A stretch of 64,000 nt of DNA from CAZDQL01 sp964507325 (lineage in GTDB: Bacteria; Planctomycetota; UBA1135; GCA-002686595). Below the pieces are notes generated by a model. That model searched no databases, had not been told where the DNA came from, and was given only the letters and a program-made list of their open reading frames with translations. Below, piece after piece: positions 9,996 to 16,521 of this stretch. A program made the translations under genes and the position numbers. Position 1 is the stretch's first letter; each line of letters begins with the position of its first letter. The DNA is taken from positions 1 through 64,000 of the forward strand of contig CAZDQL010000021.1 of assembly GCA_964507325.1 (NCBI GenBank), read 5' to 3'.

Positions 9996-11435
9996 TCAGT
10001 CCTCCTCCTCGTCGCCGCCGACGTAGCCGTTGCTCTCCAGTTCGCGCAGGATGCGCTCGGAGAGCTCCGGATCGACGGCGTTCCCCGGCCGCCGCTCGAG
10101 AGCGCGCTCGATCTCCGCCAGGGCTCGCAGGTAGTCGCGTCGCAGGTCGCGCCCCGGGCCGTCGTCGAAGCCGGTTCGGGGCCGCTGCTCCCGTGGATCG
10201 CCGGTGAGGTCGAACCAGACCTTGGGCTGCTCGGTGTTGTGCTCGTCGTGCATGAGCTTGCCGGTCGCGGTGCGCACCGCGCGCAGCCTGCGCCCCACCG
10301 AGTAGAGCTCGCAGACCGCCCGGTTCTCGAAATCGAGCGCGCCCCCGTCGGCCAACCCCACCAGACTGGAGCCCATGCCGACCTCGAGGGGCGCCAGTCC
10401 CGCGAGCTCGAGCAAGGTCGGCGCCACGTCGATGATGCGCGTCTGCTCCTCCACCTTGCGGCCGCCCTGGAAACGCTTGGGGAACCAGAGCACCAGCGGG
10501 GTGCGCACCAGTTCGTCGAAGAGCGTGTGGCGGTGACCCTTCCAGCCGTGGTCGAAGAACTCGGTGCCGTGGTCGGAGGTGACCACCACCAGCGTGTTCT
10601 CCGCCAGCCCCCACTCCTCGAGCGCCTCCCGCAAGCGCCCCAGGAAGCTGTCGGTCCAACCGATCTCCCCGTCGTAGAGCGCGATCAGGTGGGCGAGGTC
10701 GGCGGGAGAAATCGCGGGGTTGTAGCGCTCGTGATCGCTGAAGAAGTTGCGTCCATCGATCGGGCCGTCGTACCCCGGGTCGAAGCGCGTGTCCCAGGGA
10801 GGCGGCGGCGTGAAGTCGAAGTGCACGTCCCAGAAGTGCAGGAAGGCGAAGAAGGGACGCTGCTTGTGCTCTTCGATCCAGGCGGCGGCGGCGCCGTACA
10901 GCGCTTCGTTGGTGGTGCCCTGATGGGAGCGAGCGTGGGCCGCACCGTCGTTCCCCCACTGCTCCACCGCGTCGGAGTCGAAGGACTCCCGGTACTCGAC
11001 GCAGTAGAGGTACGGCTCGAACCCCTGGCCCAACCCGAAGGCCTCGTGCATGTAGGGGCCAGCGTAGAAACCCGCCGCCTCGTAGCCCCCCTCGCGGAAG
11101 CGCTCCGCCAGGGTGACGAAGGCGGGGTTGAGGGCGGTGCCCGTGGCCTCCACGCAGCCGTGCACCGAGTCGGGGACCGAGGTGAAGAGGGCCGCGTGGG
11201 CGGGCAAGGTCCAGGAGGAGCTCGAGATGTGCTGCTCGAAGACCACCCCCTCCCGGGCGAAGCGGTCGAGGTGAGGAGTGGTGTTGCGCCCGTACCCGTA
11301 ACAGCCGACGTGATCGGCTCGCAGGGAGTCGATCGAGATCAGGATCACGTTCGGAGGGGGGGAGGAGGCCTCAGCGCCGCCGCAGGCGGAGCTGAGGAGC
11401 GCGGTGAGGAGGAGGGGGGGGGTGGAGGAGCGCAT
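9996..11435 (-). CDS. Sulfatase-fold (alkaline phosphatase superfamily) lipoprotein with Thr at the nucleophile position
   Basis: Exported enzyme of the alkaline phosphatase/sulfatase superfamily, 479 residues. The N-terminus (LLLTALLSSACGG) looks like a lipoprotein signal. Metal-site motifs are visible: NVILISIDSLRADHVG (Asp36) and VVTSDHGTEFFDHG. True sulfatases have Cys or Ser in C/S-x-P-x-R; here the stretch is SWTLPAHAALFTS, placing Thr76 at the nucleophile position with His in place of Arg. It therefore lacks the formylglycine precursor and may be a phosphotransferase or phosphodiesterase rather than a sulfatase. The two other sulfatases in this window keep the Cys motif. A GATAAT box sits 7 bases upstream of the ATG. 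The C-terminus is acidic (GGDEEED). Confidence 0.8.
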   Translation of the reverse strand: MRSSTPPLLLTALLSSACGGAEASSPPPNVILISIDSLRADHVGCYGYGRNTTPHLDRFAREGVVFEQHISSSSWTLPAHAALFTSVPDSVHGCVEATGTALNPAFVTLAERFREGGYEAAGFYAGPYMHEAFGLGQGFEPYLYCVEYRESFDSDAVEQWGNDGAAHARSHQGTTNEALYGAAAAWIEEHKQRPFFAFLHFWDVHFDFTPPPPWDTRFDPGYDGPIDGRNFFSDHERYNPAISPADLAHLIALYDGEIGWTDSFLGRLREALEEWGLAENTLVVVTSDHGTEFFDHGWKGHRHTLFDELVRTPLVLWFPKRFQGGRKVEEQTRIIDVAPTLLELAGLAPLEVGMGSSLVGLADGGALDFENRAVCELYSVGRRLRAVRTATGKLMHDEHNTEQPKVWFDLTGDPREQRPRTGFDDGPGRDLRRDYLRALAEIERALERRPGNAVDPELSERILRELESNGYVGGDEEED

Positions 11436-11442
11436 TGGCGGG

Positions 11443-11448
11443 ATTATC
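11443..11448 (-). promoter_or_regulatory. -10 box (GATAAT) for a leaderless sulfatase-fold transcript
   Basis: GATAAT on the minus strand is separated by 7 bases from the ATG at 11435. This would place the transcription start at or next to the start codon. Confidence 0.45.
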
Positions 11449-11707
11449 GGGGCCGTACGGGCCGCAGCCCCTCCCCGAGAGCTGCCAAATGGACTGCCTC
11501 ACTTCAGTGGGCACCCGGCGCCCCGGAGCCGGCGTTCACCCACCCGGTTCACCTCTCAGCCTCACCGTCGACCCTCCTCGGCGGGCAAGAGGGCCTGCTC
11601 CGAGGGAGAAACGCCCGAAGTCCTTGTTAGTAGAGGCTTTACGGCGGTCGGACTTCAGGGATGCCCACGGAAAGGGGGCAGTCCAGCCCTGTAGACCTCC
11701 GGGGGGC

Positions 11708-11726
11708 TCGTCCCGATGTGGGACGA
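11708..11726. promoter_or_regulatory. Perfect inverted repeat upstream of the SPFH-RHH operon
   Basis: TCGTCCC (11708-11714) and GGGACGA (11720-11726) are exact reverse complements around GATGT. The site lies 27 bases before the candidate -10 box and 65 bases before the ATG. It is a candidate operator, for example for the ribbon-helix-helix protein encoded in the same operon, or else an RNA hairpin. Confidence 0.4.
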
Positions 11727-11753
11727 AATACTGCAAGCCCACAGGAGTATCCA

Positions 11754-11759
11754 TATGAT
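11754..11759 (+). promoter_or_regulatory. -10 box (TATGAT) for the SPFH-RHH operon
   Basis: TATGAT lies in an AT-rich island (ATCCATATGATATCAC) that stands out in this GC-rich DNA. It predicts a start near 11766 and a short leader containing GAGG 7 bases before the ATG at 11792. Confidence 0.5.
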
Positions 11760-11791
11760 ATCACACAGCTACCAACCCCCGAGGTCCACCG

Positions 11792-12670
11792 ATGTCCGAA
11801 CGAACCCAGACCCCCGAGACCCCCTTCCAACCCCTCAGCGGTTGGGCGGTCCTGATCCCCTGGCTGGCCGCCCTGGTCGCTCTGGTCGTGCTCCTGATTC
11901 GCGGCCCAGACGAGGTGCGCATCGGCTGCGCGGTGGCGGCGCCCTTGCTGATCGTGATCCTGCCGGGGTTCTTCGTCGTGGAGCCGAACCTGTCGCGGGT
12001 GCTCGTGCTCTTCGGGCACTACCGGGGATCGGTGCGCCGCGACGGGTTCTTCTGGACCAACCCCTTCACCCTCAAGCGCCCTGTCTCCCTCCGAGCCCAC
12101 AACCTGGACAGCGACAAGCTGAAGGTGAACGACCTGCTCGGGAACCCGATCGAGATCTCGGCCGTGGTCGTCTGGCGCGTGCAGGACACGGCCCACGCCA
12201 TCTTCGACGTCGAGGACTTCGAGCACTTCGTCAGGGTGCAGAGCGACGCGGCCCTGCGTCACCTGGCCCTCTCCTACCCGTACGACAAGGGGATGACCGA
12301 CGAGGTCGAGACCACCCTGCGCGGCAGCACCGAGGAGGTGGCGCAGATGCTCGAGGCCGAGCTCCAGCAGCGTCTAGACCAGGCGGGTATCGAGGTGCAG
12401 GAGGCGCGGCTCAACCACCTGGCCTACGCCGCGGAGATCGCCGGGGCGATGCTGCAGCGCCAGCAGGCCAAGGCGATCGTCGCCGCCCGCCAGCAGATCG
12501 TCGAGGGCGCGGTGGGCATGGTCCAGATGGCTCTGGACCAGCTCAGCGACAAGGAGATCCTCGAGCTCGACGACGAGCGTCGCGCTACCCTGGTGGGGAA
12601 CCTCTTGGTCGTCCTGTGCGGCGGCGCGAGCCCCCAGCCGGTCCTCAACACGGGGACCCTCTACTCCTGA
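11792..12670 (+). CDS. SPFH/band-7 domain membrane protein
   Basis: Member of the stomatin/prohibitin/flotillin group, which forms oligomeric assemblies at the inner membrane. Of 292 residues, two hydrophobic segments (about 18-36 and 44-62) are followed by the SPFH domain: EPNLSRVLVLFGHYRGSVR, then GFFWTNPF, NPIEISAVVVWRV and DFEHFVRVQSDAALRHL. The C-terminal part is helical and AQ-rich (AMLQRQQAKAIVAARQQIVEGA), as in prohibitin-type proteins. The next gene, 6 bases downstream, encodes a small ribbon-helix-helix protein; this SPFH-Arc pairing is recurrent in bacteria in my experience, but its purpose is not known to me. Confidence 0.9.
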   Translation: MSERTQTPETPFQPLSGWAVLIPWLAALVALVVLLIRGPDEVRIGCAVAAPLLIVILPGFFVVEPNLSRVLVLFGHYRGSVRRDGFFWTNPFTLKRPVSLRAHNLDSDKLKVNDLLGNPIEISAVVVWRVQDTAHAIFDVEDFEHFVRVQSDAALRHLALSYPYDKGMTDEVETTLRGSTEEVAQMLEAELQQRLDQAGIEVQEARLNHLAYAAEIAGAMLQRQQAKAIVAARQQIVEGAVGMVQMALDQLSDKEILELDDERRATLVGNLLVVLCGGASPQPVLNTGTLYS

Positions 12671-12676
12671 TCGCAC

Positions 12677-12877
12677 GTGGATGCGGAGAGCAAGTCCGAC
12701 GAGACCCCCCCGCGGAGGAAGGCCTCGCGCAAGGCCTTCCTCCTGCGGCTGCCCCCCGATCTGCACGAGGAGTTGCGTCACTGGGCCGCGCAGGAGCTGC
12801 GTAGCCTGAACGGACAGATCGAGTACCTCCTGCGTCAGGCAGTGCGGCGCAGGGGGAGAGGGAAGGACGGAGATTGA
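12677..12877 (+). CDS. Arc/MetJ-like ribbon-helix-helix DNA-binding protein
   Basis: Small putative regulator of 66 residues starting at GTG 12677, 6 bases after the SPFH stop. The RHH fold is readable: the beta-strand KAFLLRLPPDLHEELRHWA, helix A, then SLNGQIEYLLRQAVRR, which closely matches Arc-type proteins (rLP.dLh..l...A...g.SlN..i...l). It probably dimerises and binds a palindromic operator. The inverted repeat at 11708-11726 upstream of the operon is a natural candidate, which is inference. No toxin gene is adjacent, so an antitoxin role is not suggested. Confidence 0.8.
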   Translation: MDAESKSDETPPRRKASRKAFLLRLPPDLHEELRHWAAQELRSLNGQIEYLLRQAVRRRGRGKDGD

Positions 12878-12884
12878 GGGTGAG

Positions 12885-12890
12885 TAGAAT
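12885..12890 (+). promoter_or_regulatory. -10 box (TAGAAT) upstream of the methyltransferase leader ORF
   Basis: TAGAAT is followed by seven C and then the ATG at 12898. The spacing implies transcription starting at this ATG, ahead of the methyltransferase gene. Confidence 0.45.
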
Positions 12891-12897
12891 CCCCCCC

Positions 12898-12936
12898 ATG
12901 CTGCCGGCGAAGGTGCTGAGGAAGGCGAAGAAGTGA
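12898..12936 (+). CDS. 12-codon leader ORF overlapping the methyltransferase start
   Basis: A basic peptide, MLPAKVLRKAKK, whose TGA overlaps the GTG start of the methyltransferase (GTGA). It begins 7 bases after a TAGAAT box, so it would be translated from the very 5' end of a leaderless transcript. Its last codons contain the GAGGAAGG that serves as ribosome site for the methyltransferase. Translational coupling or attenuation is an inference, and a chance ORF is possible. Confidence 0.35.
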   Translation: MLPAKVLRKAKK

Positions 12937-13853
12937 CTCCTCCGAGCCATTCGGACGACATTCCGACCACTCTCGACATCCACCTCGGCGACAACGCCGA
13001 GGTCACCCCGCAACTGCCCGCCGAGGGGTTCGACCTGATCTACATCGATCCGCCCTTCAACACGGGCAAGCGGCAGTCGCGACCTCAGCTCCGGACCGTC
13101 CGCGACCCCGAAGGAGATCGCGTGGGTTTCCAGGGTCAGCGCTACAGGACGACGCGCATCGGCAGCCAGTCCTTCGCCGACGGGTTCGACGACTACCTCG
13201 GTTTCCTGGAACCGCGACTGCGGGAAGCCCACCGCCTGCTCCAGCCCTCGGGCAGCCTGTTCCTGCACCTCGACTACCGGGAGGTCCACTACGCCAAGGT
13301 CCTGCTCGATGCCATCTTCGGACGCGAGTCCTTCCAGAACGAGATCGTCTGGGCCTACGACTACGGGGCTCGCACCAAGCGGCGCTGGTCGCCGAAACAC
13401 GACAACATCCTCTGGTACGCGAAGGACCCCGACTCGTACACCTTTCGCTACGACGACATCGACCGCATCCCCTACATGGCGCCCCGGCTCGTGGGCAAGG
13501 AGAAGGCCGAGCGGGGCAAGACGCCGACCGACACCTGGTGGCACACGATCGTCAGCCCGACCGGGAAGGAGAAGACCGGCTACCCCACCCAGAAGCCGCT
13601 CGGCGTCGTCGAACGGATCGTCCGCGTCCATTCGAACCCCGGAGACCTGCTGCTCGACTTCTTCGCCGGCAGCGGGACCCTCGGGGAGGCGGCGGTCCGG
13701 AATGGGCGCAGCGCGGTGCTGGTGGACAACAGCGAAGAGGCCGTGCGAGTGATGGCCCAACGCCTCGCCTTCGCGCAGCCGCGCTTCCACGGCTACACGC
13801 CCGGGGACGACTCGAGGTCACCGAGGCGCAGGACCAGTCGACCGACTCCGTAG
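12933..13853 (+). CDS. Site-specific DNA methyltransferase, beta class (N6-adenine or N4-cytosine)
   Basis: S-adenosylmethionine-dependent DNA amino-methyltransferase, 306 residues from GTG 12933. The catalytic motif IV DPPFNTG is at 39-45. The SAM-binding motif I DFFAGSGTLGEAA comes much later (242-254), an order characteristic of the beta class. TGYPTQKPLGVVERIVRVHS before motif I is also typical. No restriction endonuclease is adjacent, so it looks like an orphan (regulatory or protective) enzyme. The last 15 residues are rich in Arg, Ser and Pro. The target sequence cannot be deduced. Confidence 0.9.
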   Translation: MTPPSHSDDIPTTLDIHLGDNAEVTPQLPAEGFDLIYIDPPFNTGKRQSRPQLRTVRDPEGDRVGFQGQRYRTTRIGSQSFADGFDDYLGFLEPRLREAHRLLQPSGSLFLHLDYREVHYAKVLLDAIFGRESFQNEIVWAYDYGARTKRRWSPKHDNILWYAKDPDSYTFRYDDIDRIPYMAPRLVGKEKAERGKTPTDTWWHTIVSPTGKEKTGYPTQKPLGVVERIVRVHSNPGDLLLDFFAGSGTLGEAAVRNGRSAVLVDNSEEAVRVMAQRLAFAQPRFHGYTPGDDSRSPRRRTSRPTP

Positions 13854-13863
13854 GCCGAGGCCC

Positions 13864-13883
13864 CGGAGCGGTCGACGGCTCCG
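13864..13883. terminator. Bidirectional hairpin between convergent genes
   Basis: CGGAGC (13864-13869) pairs with GCTCCG (13878-13883) around 8 bases. It lies in the 36-base gap between the methyltransferase stop and the stop of the opposing protease gene, as expected for a shared terminator, although no strong T-run is present. Confidence 0.4.
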
Positions 13884-13889
13884 TCCAGA

Positions 13890-16427
13890 TCACTCGAAGA
13901 GGATCATCACCCCATCGGTGAAGTTCGACGTCGGCCCGGGGTTCCAATCGCGGAACCAGCCCTGGAAGTGCCACGTCTCCCCCGGCTGGATCGCCACGGG
14001 ACCTGCGGGGGTGGGGGTGTCGGTCAGATCGAGGGTCAGGCTCATCCAACCCGCCGGTCCGGTCGACTGGATGTCGTCGACGTAGCGCCCGATCGCTCCA
14101 CCTACACAGAGGATCCCCTGACTGCCCGGGGGCCAGGGCACGAAGCCCGCATCGAGGGAGTTGAGGAACATCCCGAACTGCCCGGGGGGGAGCTGCTGCG
14201 CGGCGAGCGCGACGCGGTTGTCCTCCACCGCGGTGCTACCCACGGCGTGCAGCAGGGCGGACTTGCCGGTCGAGTTCAGGTCCGCCGGACCGCAGTAGGA
14301 ATCCCCGATCAACTCGCAGGTCACCACCGACGCGAGGAAGCCGTCGATCGCCGCTTCGAAGATGTATGGAGAGGCCTTGGCGTGGGCGGTGAAGCGCATC
14401 TGGAAGGTGTCGGAGGGGACGAGCCCCGCCGCATCCAGGTCATCAGCGGTCAAGCGCTTGGTCACCCAGCCCCCCGTCACCGTGGTCTGGTGACTCTCGA
14501 GGACCTCCCAGCTGGTGCCATCGTCGGTCGCAGACACCTCGAAGTAGTCCTCCCCGCTGGTGTACTGCATGTCGAGCCAGAGCGAGTAGCGGATCAGGGG
14601 CCCGCCCCCGGTCAGATCGAGCACCGGCGACGTCAACGTCACCGTTCCGTTGTGAACGCTGCTGGAGCCGGACTGGTTCCCCGTCACCCAGCAGATGCCG
14701 TTGCCGTCGACATCGGTCCCCGGGGCGTACGGCCAATTAGAGTCCGCCACCGGTTCGGCGCGCTCCCAGGCACCGGAGGTCGCGCCGGAGACCTCTGAGG
14801 TCCACCCCAGGTCCTCTCCAAAGTCGTCCCAGAGCTCGATCGCCGGCACGCCCACGTCCACCGTGTAGACGTCGTTCGGCGCCGTGGGGGGATCGAGGAT
14901 GGGCCCGCAATCCTCGTCGGTGAAGTAGAAGTAGAACTGCGGCTCGTCCCCACAGCTCGCCGCCGGCATCCAGGCGCTGTACACGCCGTCGCCTTCTGGG
15001 TCGGTCATCGGCAAGACGTGGTACATGCCCGGCCCGAAGCGGTAGTGGAGGTCCAGCGTACCGGTGCCCCTAGCGGTGGCGGTGATCTGGGTCATCTGAC
15101 CCGGTGACAGGGAGTCGGGGGGATGACCGTCGATCCCCACATAGGCGGGCAGACACGCCGCGGCGCTCAGGGTGATCACCGACGAGATGAAGGGGTGGAA
15201 CCAGGTGGTGATGTTGGCCGTGCCGCCATCGCACAGATGGCAGTAGCTCATGATCGTCCCGCTCGAGGTGCAGAGCTGCTCGTCCTGGCAGGGACCCCAG
15301 TACGCCTCCGGGGGGCATTCGTCGAGGGGCGGGCAGTAGTCGTGGGTGTGGTAGGAGGCGAAGTTGTGGCCGAGCTCGTGGGCGATGACCATGAAGTCCC
15401 AGTTGCTCGGCTGCTGCACCACCGGGAAGGCGACACCGCCATTGATGTTGCCCGACACCGAGAAGGTGTAGTAGTGGCTCGTCTCGCACAGGACGTCGAC
15501 CCAGGCCACGCCACAGCCCAGGTTCGCTCCACTCAACAGGTGCCCGATGACCGCGTCCTCGGGGATCTGTCCACCCCACTCGGACTGCAGCTCGTAGAGC
15601 ACGTCGATGCAGTTGCCACCCGCATCCTGGGCGTCCCAGGGATCGTCAGGCGTGGTCCAGAGGTTCAAGTAGGGGAAGGTGAGCACCGTGTGCGCCTGCT
15701 CCTCGTAGCGGTTGCTGACGTAGGAGAGCAGGGTTACCACGTAGGTCACCATGGCGGGCTCGTCGGCGAAGACCAGGGAGAGCTGGTAGTCCCCTTCGAT
15801 GGCTATCGTGCACTCCCGCGGAGAGCATTCCGACTGGGGCGCGAGGGGCGGGTCGAAGGGCGTGGCCGGAATCCCCTCGGGTCGACTCGCCGCGCACTCG
15901 AACTCGAACTGCTCCCCCTTGCGCGCCATGGCGCGTTCGGTGGTCATCAGGACGTCGCCACCTCCGAAGGTGCCGTCGTCTCCACGACGCGGCAGCAGGT
16001 GCACGAGCGTGCCCCCCAGGTGGATCCATCCGCTGCAACCCGCATTGGAGAAGGAGAGGTGCACGTCGGTACCCGCTCGACCGAGCACCTCGCCCTGCCA
16101 CAGGCTGAGCTCCACCGCCTCCATCAACTCGGGGGCGGGTCGGCCGTCGATGTGCAAGCCGAAACGCCGTCGCTCGACGTCGATGCGCTCGAGGTCCAGA
16201 TCCACAGCCGTCCCGTCGGGTAGGGGAGCGCCCACGAGCGTCACGCGCTCGAAGCCGGATAGCACGCGCAGCGCCTCGGCGTTCGGCATCAGGATCACCT
16301 CCTGCGCATCGCAGTCGGCGATCACCGGGTCCAGCGGGAACGGAACTCGCTCCTGAGCGGTCGCGCTAACGCAAAGCAGCGCACCGCCGAGAAGCACCAG
16401 GAGGCGTGAGGGTCGCATTGGGACCAT
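13890..16427 (-). CDS. Secreted reprolysin-like zinc metalloprotease with planctomycete-type C-terminal domain
   Basis: An exported protein of 845 residues. A signal peptide (LLVLLGGALLCVSATA) is followed by a propeptide-like region and an M12B-type zincin domain. The zinc site is HELGHNFASYH (His350, Glu351, His354, His360) with the Met-turn in GTIMSYC (Met393). Cysteine-rich loops (CPPLDECPPEAYWGPC) suggest disulfides. Further on come an immunoglobulin-like segment and a beta-sandwich resembling carbohydrate-binding or MAM modules (about 520-710). The end is a ~130-residue domain beginning SYCGPADLNSTG and ending TDGVMILF, a form I recall from many secreted planctomycete proteins and that may act in surface attachment (inference). 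The start may be the second ATG, 3 codons downstream. Confidence 0.85.
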   Translation of the reverse strand: MVPMRPSRLLVLLGGALLCVSATAQERVPFPLDPVIADCDAQEVILMPNAEALRVLSGFERVTLVGAPLPDGTAVDLDLERIDVERRRFGLHIDGRPAPELMEAVELSLWQGEVLGRAGTDVHLSFSNAGCSGWIHLGGTLVHLLPRRGDDGTFGGGDVLMTTERAMARKGEQFEFECAASRPEGIPATPFDPPLAPQSECSPRECTIAIEGDYQLSLVFADEPAMVTYVVTLLSYVSNRYEEQAHTVLTFPYLNLWTTPDDPWDAQDAGGNCIDVLYELQSEWGGQIPEDAVIGHLLSGANLGCGVAWVDVLCETSHYYTFSVSGNINGGVAFPVVQQPSNWDFMVIAHELGHNFASYHTHDYCPPLDECPPEAYWGPCQDEQLCTSSGTIMSYCHLCDGGTANITTWFHPFISSVITLSAAACLPAYVGIDGHPPDSLSPGQMTQITATARGTGTLDLHYRFGPGMYHVLPMTDPEGDGVYSAWMPAASCGDEPQFYFYFTDEDCGPILDPPTAPNDVYTVDVGVPAIELWDDFGEDLGWTSEVSGATSGAWERAEPVADSNWPYAPGTDVDGNGICWVTGNQSGSSSVHNGTVTLTSPVLDLTGGGPLIRYSLWLDMQYTSGEDYFEVSATDDGTSWEVLESHQTTVTGGWVTKRLTADDLDAAGLVPSDTFQMRFTAHAKASPYIFEAAIDGFLASVVTCELIGDSYCGPADLNSTGKSALLHAVGSTAVEDNRVALAAQQLPPGQFGMFLNSLDAGFVPWPPGSQGILCVGGAIGRYVDDIQSTGPAGWMSLTLDLTDTPTPAGPVAIQPGETWHFQGWFRDWNPGPTSNFTDGVMILFE

Positions 16428-16521
16428 CCTTCGTTCTGTGCCGGGACATGCACCCTAGCACGGCTAGCGCATTGAGTTGCACGTTTCCCGTTCCCCGGAA
16501 GGTCGGGCGCTACCCCTCCTC

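Larger units (their letters stand above)
11436..11791. other. Divergent intergenic region between the sulfatase-fold gene and the SPFH gene
   Basis: A 356-base divergent promoter region. On the left edge is GATAAT (11448-11443, minus strand), 7 bases from the sulfatase-fold start. On the right are a perfect inverted repeat (11708-11726) and TATGAT (11754-11759) for the SPFH gene. I saw no credible gene in between. Confidence 0.6.

Noticed and set aside
12677..12877. Antitoxin of a toxin-antitoxin pair
   Set aside because: The RHH protein is adjacent to an SPFH membrane protein and a DNA methyltransferase; no small toxin-like ORF is next to it.
12933..13853. Restriction-modification system
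   Set aside because: No endonuclease gene flanks the methyltransferase on either side.
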